Shown: one piece after another, positions 1 through 8,379 of the stretch
Layout: each line of letters begins with the position of its first letter
How positions within the stretch are numbered: the stretch's first letter is position 1
Assembly (NCBI RefSeq): GCF_001953975.1
Contig: NZ_MBEJ01000135.1
Span: 1-51,907 of the forward strand
Source: Mycobacterium sp. NS-7484
GTDB taxonomy: Bacteria; Actinomycetota; Actinomycetes; Mycobacteriales; Mycobacteriaceae
DNA length: 51,907 nucleotides
Reading direction: 5' to 3'
Position numbers and translations under genes: made by a program
Notes under the pieces: model-generated
What the model was told of the DNA's origin: nothing
Databases searched by the model: none
The model's input: the letters and a program-made list of their open reading frames with translations, nothing else

Positions 1-2
1 GC

Positions 3-104
3 TGGGGAGACGCGCCACCCGCCCCCGCGATGCGGGGGACCGCCCCCCCCGCCCCCCGCACCGGGGCGGCCGCCGCCGCCGGGACACTGGCGCTGACGCC
101 ATAA
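3..104 (+). CDS. Possible 3' end of an Ala/Pro-rich protein (partial)
   Basis: The third frame is open from the window edge to a TAA at 102-104 and would encode 33 residues dominated by Ala, Pro and Gly. It stops exactly where a strong inverted repeat begins, as a gene converging on echA19 would. The stretch is so rich in G/C runs that all three forward frames stay open for a while, so this could be chance or poor contig-end sequence. No family is recognisable. Confidence 0.25.
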   Translation, partial: WGDAPPAPAMRGTAPPAPRTGAAAAAGTLALTP

Positions 105-147
105 AAACTGAGGCCCTGCTCGAAACATCGAGCAGGGCCTCAGTTTT
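104..147. terminator. Bidirectional hairpin terminator downstream of echA19
   Basis: A perfect 20-bp inverted repeat (104-123 with 128-147) with a 4-nt AACA loop. The outer arms are A-rich on one side and T-rich on the other, so it can act as an intrinsic terminator in both directions. It lies about 80 bp past the echA19 stop codon. Confidence 0.8.
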
Positions 148-174
148 GGAGTAGGGGGATGGTACCGATGACAA

Positions 175-215
175 CGCTGAAGATTGCGGCTCAATGCTGA
201 CCGGAATCTTCAGCG
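175..215. repeat. Inverted repeat, possible second terminator of echA19
   Basis: Two perfect 11-bp arms, CGCTGAAGATT (175-185) and its complement (205-215), enclose 19 nt. It lies 15 bp past the echA19 stop. The start of the left arm resembles the left arm of the terminator at 29151-29193, which also begins ACGCTGAAGAT. It may be a weak terminator or mRNA 3'-end stabiliser. Confidence 0.4.
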
Positions 216-230
216 CAACGTCGTCGGGCG

Positions 231-1031
231 CTACTTCATTTGGAAGTTCGGGGCCCGCTTCTCCTTGAACGCCAGCGGGCCTTCCTTGGCATCCTGCGAC
301 AGGAACACCGGGATGCCGTTGGCGGTGTCGGGTTTGAATGCCTCGTTCTCGTGCATGCCCTCGGTTTCACGGATGGTCTTGAGGATCGCCTGCACGGCCA
401 GCGGGCCGTTGTTGTTGATCACCTCGGCGATCTCCAGGGCCTTGTCCAGCGCGGTGCCGTCCGGGACGACGTGACCGATCAGGCCGTACTCGAGCGCCTG
501 TGCCGCGGTGATGTGCCGGCCGGTCAGCAGCATGTCGCACGCGATGGTGTAGGGAATCTGCCGCACCAGGCGTACCGCCGAGCCGCCCATCGGGTACAGG
601 CTCCACTTCGCTTCGGAGATGCCGAATTTGGCGCTCTCCCCGGCGACGCGGATGTCGGTGCCCTGCAGGATCTCGGTGCCACCGGCGATGGCCGGACCCT
701 CGACCGCGGCGATCAGCGGTTTGGTGAGCCGGCGGCCCTTGAGCAGACCCTCGATCTTCGACGGGTCGTAGCTGCCGTCCTTGAACGAATCGCCCGGCGG
801 CTTCTTCGTCGCGCCCTTGAGGTCCATGCCCGCGCAGAAGTATCCGCCGGCACCGGTCAGGATGCAGGTGCGGATCTCCGGATCGTTGTCGACGCGGTCC
901 CAGGCTTCCACCATGATCGAGAGCATCTCGGTGGAAAGTGCGTTGCGCGCCTCCGGCCGGTTCAGCGTCAAGATCAAAGTGTGTCCGCGCTGCTCAATGA
1001 GGGCGTCGGGCCCTTTATCAGGCTCAGTCAC
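231..1031 (-). CDS. echA19: Steroid side-chain enoyl-CoA hydratase EchA19
   Basis: 266-aa crotonase-fold protein. The family enzyme hydrates the 2-enoyl-CoA of the cholesterol side chain (3-oxo-4,22-choladien-24-oyl-CoA type) in beta-oxidation. Seen: oxyanion-hole segments CAGMDLKG (66-73) and GPAIAGG (112-118), and the two expected catalytic glutamates, Glu120 in GGTEI and Glu140 in ISEAKW. The start codon is GTG at 1031. It is divergent from fadD19, with a KstR operator 45 bp upstream, as in the Rv3515c/Rv3516 pair of M. tuberculosis. Assignment rests on residue pattern plus this arrangement. It is followed by two inverted repeats and is probably monocistronic. Confidence 0.9.
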   Translation of the reverse strand: MTEPDKGPDALIEQRGHTLILTLNRPEARNALSTEMLSIMVEAWDRVDNDPEIRTCILTGAGGYFCAGMDLKGATKKPPGDSFKDGSYDPSKIEGLLKGRRLTKPLIAAVEGPAIAGGTEILQGTDIRVAGESAKFGISEAKWSLYPMGGSAVRLVRQIPYTIACDMLLTGRHITAAQALEYGLIGHVVPDGTALDKALEIAEVINNNGPLAVQAILKTIRETEGMHENEAFKPDTANGIPVFLSQDAKEGPLAFKEKRAPNFQMK

Positions 1032-1075
1032 TGGTGTCTGCCTCTCTACATTTTCGACCCAGACTTGTATCGAAA

Positions 1076-1089
1076 TGTAACACGTTCTA
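1076..1089. promoter_or_regulatory. KstR operator between echA19 and fadD19
   Basis: TGTAACACGTTCTA matches the known KstR consensus TnnAACnnGTTnnA at every fixed position. It ends 11 bp before the fadD19 GTG and 45 bp from the echA19 start, so a single bound TetR-family KstR could repress both divergent genes until a sterol CoA thioester accumulates. The same 14-mer recurs at 12197-12210. Confidence 0.85.
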
Positions 1090-1100
1090 GTTTAGGTTCT

Positions 1101-2753
1101 GTGGCTCTGAATATTGCTGATCTTGCCGAGCACGCCATCGACGCTGTGCCGGACCGTGTCGCGCTGATTTCCGGTGACGAGCAGCTGACCTACGGGCAGT
1201 TGGAAGAGAAGGCCAACCGCCTGGCCCACTATCTGATCGACCAGGGCGTCAAGAAGGACGACAAGGTCGGCCTGTACTGCCGCAACCGCATCGAGATCGT
1301 GATCGGGATGCTCGGCATCGTCAAAGCCGGCGCGATTCTGGTCAACGTCAACTTCCGCTACGTCGAAGGCGAACTGAAGTACCTGTTCGACAACTCCGAC
1401 ATGGTCGCGGTGATCCACGAGCGTCGCTACGCCGACCGGGTGGCCAACGTGCTTCCGGAAACGCCGAACGTCAAGACGGTGCTCGTCGTCGAGGACGGCT
1501 CGGACGACGACTTCCAGCGCTACGGCGGCGTGGCCTTCGAGGACGCGCTGGCTCAGGGCTCGCCGGAACGGGACTTCGGCCCGCGCAGCGAGGACGACAT
1601 CTACCTGCTCTACACCGGCGGCACCACCGGATTCCCCAAGGGCGTCATGTGGCGTCACGAGGACATCTACCGAGTGTTGTTCGGCGGCACCGACTTTGCC
1701 ACCGGCGAGCCGGTGGCCGATGAGTACGACCTGGCCAAGGCGGCCGCGGCGAATCCGCCGATGATCCGCTACCCGATTCCGCCGATGATCCACGGCGCCA
1801 CGCAATCGGCCACCTGGATGGCGCTGTTCTCCGGCGGAACCGTCCTGCTGACCCCGGAATTCGACGCCGACGAGGTCTGGCAGGCCATCCACGACTACAA
1901 GGTCAACCTGCTGTTCTTCACCGGCGACGCGATGGCGCGTCCGCTGCTGGACTCGCTGTTGGCCGCGCAGGCTGCCGGCAAAGAACATGACTTGTCGTCT
2001 CTCTTCCTGCTCGCCAGCACCGCGGCGCTGTTCTCCACGAGCCTCAAGGAGAAATTCCTTGAGCTGCTGCCCAATCGCGTCATCACCGACTCGATCGGCT
2101 CCTCGGAGACCGGCTTCGGTGGCACCAGCATCGTGGCCAAGGGGCAGTCGCACACTGGCGGTCCGCGCGTCACCATCGACAAGAACACCAAGGTGCTCGA
2201 CGAGGACGGCAACGAGGTCAAGCCGGGCTCCGGGGTGCGGGGCATCCTGGCCAAGTGCGGGCACATCCCGGTCGGCTACTTCAAGGACGAGAAGAAAACT
2301 GCCGAAACCTTCAAGACCTTCAACGGTGTTCGCTACGCCATCCCCGGCGACTACGCCGAGGTCGAGGCCGACGGCAGCGTGACCATGCTGGGTCGCGGCT
2401 CGGTGTCGATCAACTCCGGCGGCGAGAAGATCTATCCCGAAGAGGTCGAGGCCGCACTCAAGGGGCACCCCGACGTGTTCGACGCGTTGGTGGTCGGTGT
2501 TCCCGACGAGCGTTTCGGCCAGCACGTCGCGGCCGTCGTGCAGCCCCGGGAAGGGGCTCGGCCGACGCTGTCCGAACTCGACGCCTTCGTGCGCAGCGAA
2601 ATCGCCGGGTACAAGGTGCCACGCAGCTTGTGGCTGGTCGACGAGGTCAAGCGCTCACCTGCGGGCAAGCCCGACTACCGGTGGGCCAAGGATCAGACCG
2701 AAGAGCGTGCCGCCGACGAGGTGCATGCCAACCATGTGGGAGCCAAGAGCTGA
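1101..2753 (+). CDS. fadD19: Steroid-26-oyl-CoA ligase FadD19
   Basis: 550-aa acyl-adenylating CoA ligase (ANL superfamily). The family enzyme makes the CoA thioester of the C8 side-chain acid of cholesterol metabolites (3-oxocholest-4-en-26-oate), the entry step of side-chain beta-oxidation. Seen: AMP-binding P-loop YTGGTTGFPKGV, adenosine-motif region with SIGSSETGFGG, and the C-terminal catalytic lysine in SPAGKPDYRW (Lys523). The reading frame is open far upstream, but the start is placed at GTG 1101 because the protein then begins ALNIADLAEHAIDAVPDR as family members do and the KstR box lies just upstream. Its stop overlaps the next start (TGATG), so it is likely cotranscribed with the flavoprotein gene. 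Confidence 0.93.
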   Translation: MALNIADLAEHAIDAVPDRVALISGDEQLTYGQLEEKANRLAHYLIDQGVKKDDKVGLYCRNRIEIVIGMLGIVKAGAILVNVNFRYVEGELKYLFDNSDMVAVIHERRYADRVANVLPETPNVKTVLVVEDGSDDDFQRYGGVAFEDALAQGSPERDFGPRSEDDIYLLYTGGTTGFPKGVMWRHEDIYRVLFGGTDFATGEPVADEYDLAKAAAANPPMIRYPIPPMIHGATQSATWMALFSGGTVLLTPEFDADEVWQAIHDYKVNLLFFTGDAMARPLLDSLLAAQAAGKEHDLSSLFLLASTAALFSTSLKEKFLELLPNRVITDSIGSSETGFGGTSIVAKGQSHTGGPRVTIDKNTKVLDEDGNEVKPGSGVRGILAKCGHIPVGYFKDEKKTAETFKTFNGVRYAIPGDYAEVEADGSVTMLGRGSVSINSGGEKIYPEEVEAALKGHPDVFDALVVGVPDERFGQHVAAVVQPREGARPTLSELDAFVRSEIAGYKVPRSLWLVDEVKRSPAGKPDYRWAKDQTEERAADEVHANHVGAKS

Positions 2754-3874
2754 TGCGTACAGAGCTGTGTGAACGGTTCGGGATCGAATACCCGATCTTC
2801 GTGTTCACCCCGTCGGAGAAGGTGGCCGCCGCGGTCAGCAAGGCGGGTGGTCTGGGTGTGCTGGGCTGCGTGCGGTTCAACGACGCCGACGACCTCGAAG
2901 AAGTCCTGCAGTGGATGGATGCCAACACCGACGGCAAGCCCTACGGTGTCGACGTGGTGATGCCGGCCAAGATCCCCACCGAGGGCACGGCCGTGGACAT
3001 CAACAAGCTGATCCCGCAGAGCCACCGCGACTTCGTCGCGAAAACCCTTGCCGATCTTGGTGTTCCGCCGCTGTCCGCGGATGAGGAGCGCAACGAGGGC
3101 GTGTTGGGCTGGCTGCACTCGGTGGCCCGCAGCCACGTCGAGGTCGCGCTCAAGCACCCGATCAAGCTGATCGCCAACGCGCTGGGCTCCCCGCCGGTCG
3201 ACGTGATCGAGCAGGCACATGCCGCGGGAGTTCCGGTGGCCGCGCTGGCCGGTAGCACCAAACACGCACTGCGCCATGTGGAGAACGGTGTCGACATCGT
3301 CGTGGCCCAGGGGCATGAGGCCGGTGGGCACACCGGTGAGATCGGCTCGATGGTGCTGTGGCCGGAAATCGTTGACGCCCTTGATGGTAAGGCTCCGGTG
3401 CTGGCCGCTGGCGGTATCGGCACGGGCAAGCAGGTCGCCGCGGCGCTGGCGCTCGGCGCCTCGGGCGTGTGGATGGGTTCGGCGTTCCTGACCTCGGCCG
3501 AGTACGACCTCGGACACCGGCTGCCCGGCGGCACCTCCACGATCCAGGAGGCCCTGCTCAAGGCCACCACCGCCGACACCGTGCGTCGAAAGATCTACAC
3601 CGGCAAGCCGGCCCGGCTGCTCAAGACCAAGTGGACCGACGCCTGGGATGCCCCGGACGCGCCGGAGCCGCTGCCGATGCCGCTGCAGAACATCCTGGTC
3701 AGCGAGGCTCATCAGCGGATGAACGAGTCGGACAACCCCGACACCGTGTCGATGCCGGTCGGTCAGATCGTGGGCCGGATGAACGAGATCCGCCCCGTCG
3801 CCGACATCATCGGCGAGCTGGTCAGCGGTTTCGAGGCGGCCACCAAGCGCCTGGACGGTATCGCCGGAGCCTGA
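2753..3874 (+). CDS. Nitronate monooxygenase-like (NPD family) FMN flavoprotein
   Basis: 373-aa TIM-barrel flavoprotein of the 2-nitropropane dioxygenase/nitronate monooxygenase family. Seen: the His-bearing segment QGHEAGGH (186-193), and the FMN phosphate-binding segments AAGGIGTG (218-225) and GASGVWMG (235-242). The ATG overlaps the fadD19 stop by one base, indicating translational coupling and KstR control by association. Mycobacteria carry several paralogues, and some annotated members act as enoyl or nitronate oxidoreductases; the sequence does not settle the substrate. A role in steroid breakdown is inferred from linkage only. A long inverted repeat ends the operon. Confidence 0.8.
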   Translation: MRTELCERFGIEYPIFVFTPSEKVAAAVSKAGGLGVLGCVRFNDADDLEEVLQWMDANTDGKPYGVDVVMPAKIPTEGTAVDINKLIPQSHRDFVAKTLADLGVPPLSADEERNEGVLGWLHSVARSHVEVALKHPIKLIANALGSPPVDVIEQAHAAGVPVAALAGSTKHALRHVENGVDIVVAQGHEAGGHTGEIGSMVLWPEIVDALDGKAPVLAAGGIGTGKQVAAALALGASGVWMGSAFLTSAEYDLGHRLPGGTSTIQEALLKATTADTVRRKIYTGKPARLLKTKWTDAWDAPDAPEPLPMPLQNILVSEAHQRMNESDNPDTVSMPVGQIVGRMNEIRPVADIIGELVSGFEAATKRLDGIAGA

Positions 3875-3883
3875 CCCTCCGCG

Positions 3884-3937
3884 AAAAGACATAAACCCGT
3901 ACCTTTTTCCGCGAAAAGGTATGGGTTTGTGTCTTTT
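3884..3937. terminator. Bidirectional terminator between flavoprotein gene and gabD2
   Basis: 24-bp arms 3884-3907 and 3914-3937 pair with only two G-U type mismatches around a 6-nt loop. AAAA/TTTT ends flank both sides. It lies between the converging stops at 3874 and 3950 and should terminate both transcripts. Confidence 0.85.
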
Positions 3938-3949
3938 CGGCAGAGGAAA

Positions 3950-5509
3950 TTAGCGGCCGGGCAGCTTCTGCACCGCCTGGATCATCGGGGTCAGCGCCTT
4001 CTGCCACAGGGTCTGCGAGATCCCCAGCGGCGGATCGAGATTGATCACCCGGGCGGTGGACACGGTCTGCGACTCGGTGTATTTGAGGATGCCGTCGGCA
4101 CCGTGGCGGCGTCCGACCCCGGAGGCCTTCATGCCGCCCATCGGCGCCGCGGTGCTGCCGAACGCCAGGGCGTAGCCCTCGTCCACGTTCACCGTGCCCG
4201 AGTTGATCTTCGCGGCAATCGCCTCACCCTCGGCCTTCGACCCGGCCCAGACACTGGCGTTCAGACCGTACTCGGTGTCGTTGGCCTTCTCGATGGCCTC
4301 GGCCACCGAATCGACCGGGTAAATCGACACCAGCGGACCGAAGGTCTCGTTGCGGGCGCATTCCATCTCGTCGGTGACGCCGGTCAGCACGGTCGGCTCA
4401 TAGAACAGCGGGCCGATGTCCGGGCGGGCGTTGCCACCGGCGATCACCGTGGCGCCCTTGACCTTTGCGTCGTCGACATGGCCGGACACGGTCTTGACCT
4501 GGTCCTCGGAGATCAGGCTGCCCATGTCGGCGGTGAAGTCGTAGCCACCGGCCAGCTTCATGTTGCGGACCCGCTCACCGAACTTGGCGGTGAACTCATC
4601 GGCCACCTCGCGCTCGACGTAGATCCGCTCGATCGAGATGCACAGCTGACCGGCGTTGGAGAAGCAGGCCCGGGTAGCGGCCTTGGCCACCACATCGAGG
4701 TTGGCGCCCTTGGTGACGATCATCGGGTTCTTGCCGCCGAGTTCGGCGGAGAACCCGATCAGCCGGCGGCCGCACTGCTCGGCCAGCGTCCGCCCGGTGG
4801 CGGTGGACCCGGTGAACATCAGATAGTCGCAGTTCTCGACGATCGCGGTGCCGACCACCGAACCCGGTCCGGGCACCACCGCGAACAGATCGCGCGGCAG
4901 GCCGGCCTGATACAGCAGTTCGGCGTTGGCCAGCGTGCAGTACGGCGTCTGGCTGTCGGGCTTGACCACCACGGCATTGCCGGCCAGCAGGGCCGGGATG
5001 GAATCCGAGATCGACAGGGCCATCGGGTAATTCCACGGCGAGATGACGCCGATGACGCCCTTGGGGTGGTGGTTGACCACGGTCTTGACCAGGCCCGGCA
5101 GCAGGCCCTGCACCCGCTTGGGCGACAGCAGCTTGGTCGCCTGCCGGGCGTAGTAGCGCGAGTTCAAGATCATGTCGACGATCTCTTCCTGCGCGGCCGA
5201 GCGGGCTTTGCCGGTTTCGGCCTGCGCCACATCCATCAGGAAGTCGCGATTCTTGGCCACCAGTTCGCCGAAGCGCTCGATGACGGCAGCACGCTCCGAG
5301 ACGGGTCGTTTGGCCCACTGGGCTTGCGCGGTGCGGGCCTTGGCGAAGGCTGCGGTCACGTCGTCGGCGGTGCCGACCGGGATGGTGGTCAGCTCCCGCC
5401 CGGTGAACACCTCGTCGATGGTTTTGGTCGCGCGCGCACCTACTTCAGCGTCGTCGATCGCGACGAGTGCGCGCAGACGAGCGAAATCCGCAGCGGACGG
5501 AGCAGGCAT
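3950..5509 (-). CDS. gabD2: Succinate-semialdehyde dehydrogenase GabD2-type
   Basis: 519-aa NAD(P)-dependent aldehyde dehydrogenase that oxidises succinic semialdehyde to succinate or a related aldehyde to its acid. Seen: PWNYP (158-162), the general-base Glu256 in AELGGKNP and the catalytic Cys290 in CFSNAGQLC. The closest remembered family member is mycobacterial GabD2 (Rv1731), with matching N-terminal MPAPSA and C-terminal LPGR ends. The frame extends 14 codons further upstream (to 5551), but the Met at 5509 is preferred because GGGAG sits 7-8 nt before it and homologues start there. It stands alone, convergent with the flavoprotein operon. Linkage to sterol catabolism is not evident from its sequence. 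Confidence 0.85.
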   Translation of the reverse strand: MPAPSAADFARLRALVAIDDAEVGARATKTIDEVFTGRELTTIPVGTADDVTAAFAKARTAQAQWAKRPVSERAAVIERFGELVAKNRDFLMDVAQAETGKARSAAQEEIVDMILNSRYYARQATKLLSPKRVQGLLPGLVKTVVNHHPKGVIGVISPWNYPMALSISDSIPALLAGNAVVVKPDSQTPYCTLANAELLYQAGLPRDLFAVVPGPGSVVGTAIVENCDYLMFTGSTATGRTLAEQCGRRLIGFSAELGGKNPMIVTKGANLDVVAKAATRACFSNAGQLCISIERIYVEREVADEFTAKFGERVRNMKLAGGYDFTADMGSLISEDQVKTVSGHVDDAKVKGATVIAGGNARPDIGPLFYEPTVLTGVTDEMECARNETFGPLVSIYPVDSVAEAIEKANDTEYGLNASVWAGSKAEGEAIAAKINSGTVNVDEGYALAFGSTAAPMGGMKASGVGRRHGADGILKYTESQTVSTARVINLDPPLGISQTLWQKALTPMIQAVQKLPGR

Positions 5510-5637
5510 CGGAATTCTCCCTACTGGCAAGTAACCAACAATCAAGGCCAACCTACTCGGTACCCACGGTCCGACAAAGGCCCAGGTTGTCCGATTTGTT
5601 CACGACTGGGCCTGGCTCGTCGCTCTAACCTGCCGGT

Positions 5638-6033
5638 ATGGCTGTGAACCTGAACGCGGTGGTCATCGAGATCGTCACCAAAGACCTGCACCGATCCCTG
5701 GATTTCTACCGGCTGCTCGGCTTGGAGGTCCCGCAACCGGACGGGCCGCACGTCGAGGTGGCGTTGCCGGGCGGAAACCGGCTGGCCTTCGACACCGAGG
5801 AGGTGATTGCCGGAATGCATCCCGGGTGGACGCCCCCGACCGGGCCCGGCCGGGTCGCGCTGGCGTTCGGGCTCGACGCGCCCACCGACGTCGACGAACT
5901 CTACGAGCGGCTCACCGGAGCCGGCCATGCGGGAACGCTCACGCCGTTCGACGCCCCCTGGGGGCAGCGCTACGCGACCGTCGAAGATCCCGACGGCACC
6001 TCGGTGGACTTGTTCGCCGCGTTGGACAAGTGA
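5638..6033 (+). CDS. VOC (glyoxalase/bleomycin-resistance fold) protein
   Basis: 131-aa protein with two paired beta-alpha-beta-beta-beta units typical of the vicinal-oxygen-chelate family: N-terminal VVIEIVTKDLHRSLDFYRLLG and C-terminal VEDPDGTSVDLFAAL. Members bind a metal and act as isomerases, dioxygenases or drug-binding proteins; this one cannot be assigned. The first module lacks an obvious His metal ligand at the usual place, so it may be a binding protein. Its last 64 bp overlap the 3' end of the AraC-like gene on the other strand. Confidence 0.75.
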   Translation: MAVNLNAVVIEIVTKDLHRSLDFYRLLGLEVPQPDGPHVEVALPGGNRLAFDTEEVIAGMHPGWTPPTGPGRVALAFGLDAPTDVDELYERLTGAGHAGTLTPFDAPWGQRYATVEDPDGTSVDLFAALDK

Positions 6034-6713
6034 CGTAACGGCACCCCGGCGAGGGCACGAGCTTCGCGGTGCAGGTGCGGCTGGTCGGCATAGCCCGCCT
6101 GGGCCGCGACTGCGCTGGTACTCATCCCGGCGTCGATCATCCGCACCGCGCGCCGAAACCGGAGAATGCGGCGCAGCGTGGCCGGGCCGTACCCGTAGAT
6201 CGCCGTGCACTGGCGTTGCAGCGTCCGGTCTGACCAGCCGATGTGGCGTGCCGTCGCACTGACCGATTCGCCGGCCGCCAGCCGGCGTGTGACGGATCGC
6301 AGCATCGGCAGCGACCATGGGGCGGTCTCGGCCCCAGGTGTGCGAGACGCCAGTGCGAGCGCGAGCTCTTCGAGTGAGCGGTCGTGGATGATCGGGGTCA
6401 GCTCGCTCAGCTCAACCCTGGTGTTGCGCAGTTCGGATGCCGGGACACCCAGCAACCGCGGCAGCGCACCGGGACGAAAACGTAACCCGCGCACCGTGTC
6501 CGGGCTGCCATCGGTGACGAATGCCGTCGTGTCGGGCCCGGCCACGACGATCGTGCCGCCCATCTCGATCAAATCCATGCAGCCGTCGGGCAGCACGCGG
6601 CCGGGCTCGGCCGGGCCCGTGCGCGTCCACCGGCACTCGACGAGTTCGCGTAGCCGGGGCGGCGGATCCTGTTCGCGGTAGCCCACGTCCCCGACGCTAC
6701 CCGTGTGGCTCAT
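5970..6713 (-). CDS. AraC-family transcriptional regulator
   Basis: 247-aa regulator. The C-terminal third (about 150-192) carries the double helix-turn-helix of AraC proteins (SATARHIGWSDRTLQRQC and the TLRRILRFRRAV segment). The N-terminal part contains WTRTG...LPDGCMDLIE, like the cupin-type sensor domain of small AraC regulators. It is divergent from the TetR-like gene with only 16 bp between starts and overlaps the VOC gene tail to tail. It probably controls that divergent pair or the VOC protein; this is inference from position. Confidence 0.82.
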   Translation of the reverse strand: MSHTGSVGDVGYREQDPPPRLRELVECRWTRTGPAEPGRVLPDGCMDLIEMGGTIVVAGPDTTAFVTDGSPDTVRGLRFRPGALPRLLGVPASELRNTRVELSELTPIIHDRSLEELALALASRTPGAETAPWSLPMLRSVTRRLAAGESVSATARHIGWSDRTLQRQCTAIYGYGPATLRRILRFRRAVRMIDAGMSTSAVAAQAGYADQPHLHREARALAGVPLRHLSNAANKSTEVPSGSSTVA

Positions 6714-6729
6714 GGGGTTGAATCAGGGA

Positions 6730-7284
6730 ATGACCGGGCGGCCACGCGATGCTTCGATCGACGAGCGGGTGCTCGCGGTCACGCGTGAGCTCCTGGTCGA
6801 GGTCGGCTGGGACGATCTCAGTCTTCGGTTGGTCGCGGCCCGCTCCGGCGTGGGCCGCTCCAGCCTGAACCGCCGATGGGCCTCCAAGGCCGAACTGGTG
6901 CTGCACGCGATCCTCGGCGAAACACCGGACATGTCACCGTTTTCCGGCACCGACCTGGCCGGGTGGATCGACTGGGTGGTGCGCGGCAGCCACGAGCTGT
7001 TCAGCCGAGCCGACGTCAGTGCGGCCGTGCCCGGACTGCTGCTGGCCCTGCGTGAGAACGGGGCGTTGCGAAAGGCCCTGTGGGAGAGCTTCAGTGGGCC
7101 GGCGGTCGAGCTGTTCGTCGCCCGGGGGTACGGGTCGGCGTCGGATGCGAAGGCTGTGCTGTCCATGGCGGCCGGGGCCGCGATGTTCACGACCACCGTG
7201 GCGATCGACGACGATTCAGCTCAGCTGCGGCACGGGGTGGTACGGCTGCTGCGCCAGGCGCTCGCCGGGTCACCGTCCGAATGA
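6730..7284 (+). CDS. TetR-family transcriptional regulator
   Basis: 184 aa from the ATG at 6730; the open frame also allows a start at 6703, which would overlap the divergent AraC gene. The N-terminal helix-turn-helix spans roughly residues 13-55 (LLVEVGWDDLSLRLVAARSG, then a RSSLNRRW recognition helix and WASKAELV). The remainder is a helical ligand-binding domain with a TetR_C-like LLLALRENGALR segment. The ligand is unknown. Its 3' end overlaps the converging epimerase gene by 15 bp. Confidence 0.82.
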   Translation: MTGRPRDASIDERVLAVTRELLVEVGWDDLSLRLVAARSGVGRSSLNRRWASKAELVLHAILGETPDMSPFSGTDLAGWIDWVVRGSHELFSRADVSAAVPGLLLALRENGALRKALWESFSGPAVELFVARGYGSASDAKAVLSMAAGAAMFTTTVAIDDDSAQLRHGVVRLLRQALAGSPSE

Positions 7285-8244
7285 GGCCAGCATCGCCGCC
7301 TGCGGCGACCGCCAGGCCTCGATATCGAGATCGACGAGCGTGCTCTTGTCGTCGGTCGGGGTGGCGGCCGTCAACAACATCGCGGCCTCGTAGCTGATCC
7401 CGTCACCGAGCGGCAGCACTCCACCGATCAGATCGGAAAGCCAGCCGATGCCGCGAAATAGCGGTCCCGGCAGGGGAATCCGGCGGATTCTGCGTCCGGC
7501 GCCCTGTTCCAGCACGTCGATCATCTCGTTGAACGACACCATCACGCCGCCGCAGACATATCGCTTGGGGCCGCGGCCCGGGACCATGAGTCGCTCGTGC
7601 ACCAGCGCGACGTCACGCACGTCGATCATCTGCATACCGCCGGTCATCCGGGGCGCCAGGCCGGCCTTGGCGATCGGTGCCCAGCCCCGCTCGGTGACAC
7701 CGGCGGCGGTGTGGAATGCCGGGCCCACGACGCTCGACGGGTAGGTCACCACCACCGGTGCGCCGGCGTCCTGCAACCGCCGGGCCACCCGATCGGCGTA
7801 GGCCTTGGTCTTGGCATACGGGCTGCGGCCAGGCGCGGGTGGGGTGTCGGCGGAGATCACCCCGTTGGGCGGCGGGAACAGCGAGCTGTAGCTGCTGACC
7901 GAGACGATCGGATCGAGCCCGGCCTCGACGGCACGGTTGAGCACCGCCTCGGTGGCGTGCGCGTTGATCTCCCACATCAGTTGCTCGCGGCGCTGATCGG
8001 TGCCGACGATGCCTGCGGCATGAATGAGGGCCTCACACCCCGACAGCAGGCTGTCGACGGTCTCGCTGTCGCGGATGTCGCCTTCCAGCACGGTCATCTC
8101 GCCGAGCGCGGCGAGATGACCGATCACCTCCTCGCCTCCGCAGCCCGGTGCGACCAGCAGCCGGATGCGATGGCCCGCCTCGAGCAAGCGTCGAACGGTG
8201 TGAGCTCCGAGATAGCCGGTGCCGCCGGTCACTGCGATGTGCAT
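7270..8244 (-). CDS. NAD(P)-dependent epimerase/dehydratase (extended SDR)
   Basis: 324 aa from the ATG at 8244, chosen because GGGAGG precedes it; the frame extends nine codons further. Seen: Rossmann motif GGTGYLG (7-13), catalytic Ser within SVSSYSS (115-121) and the YxxxK pair Tyr143/Lys147 in SPYAKTK. The substrate could be a nucleotide sugar, a sterol or an aldehyde; members of this family include 3-beta-hydroxysteroid dehydrogenases, which would fit the neighbourhood, but nothing in the sequence proves it. It follows fadD17 on the same strand after 135 bp, with an inverted repeat in the gap. Confidence 0.8.
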   Translation of the reverse strand: MHIAVTGGTGYLGAHTVRRLLEAGHRIRLLVAPGCGGEEVIGHLAALGEMTVLEGDIRDSETVDSLLSGCEALIHAAGIVGTDQRREQLMWEINAHATEAVLNRAVEAGLDPIVSVSSYSSLFPPPNGVISADTPPAPGRSPYAKTKAYADRVARRLQDAGAPVVVTYPSSVVGPAFHTAAGVTERGWAPIAKAGLAPRMTGGMQMIDVRDVALVHERLMVPGRGPKRYVCGGVMVSFNEMIDVLEQGAGRRIRRIPLPGPLFRGIGWLSDLIGGVLPLGDGISYEAAMLLTAATPTDDKSTLVDLDIEAWRSPQAAMLASFGR

Positions 8245-8259
8245 ACTGCGCCTCCCATG

Positions 8260-8282
8260 TTTCGATGCCAATGGTATCGAAA
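8260..8282. promoter_or_regulatory. Candidate operator upstream of the epimerase gene
   Basis: Inverted half-sites TTTCGAT (8260-8266) and ATCGAAA (8276-8282) lie 16 bp upstream of the epimerase start. A similar pair, TTTCGA and ATCGAAA, lies at 1052-1075 in the echA19/fadD19 promoter with a spacer one base longer. This is compatible with a dimeric regulator, perhaps the local TetR-like protein, but is unproven. Confidence 0.35.
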
Positions 8283-8379
8283 TGGTAATGCGAGGTCGCG
8301 GTGGAGGTGCTTAGGCCGCGAATTGCGGTCAGTATCAAGCAGCAACGCGCGGCGTAGAGCGCAACGCGGCAGACACCGA

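Noticed and set aside
240..1100. Open frame upstream of fadD19 to 240
   Set aside because: It is antisense to echA19 and crosses the divergent promoter; FadD19 homology begins at 1101.
1092..2525. Long minus-strand frame of 477 aa opposite fadD19
   Set aside because: Antisense shadow created by high GC; composition (Arg, Gly, Val, His-rich) without any family motif.
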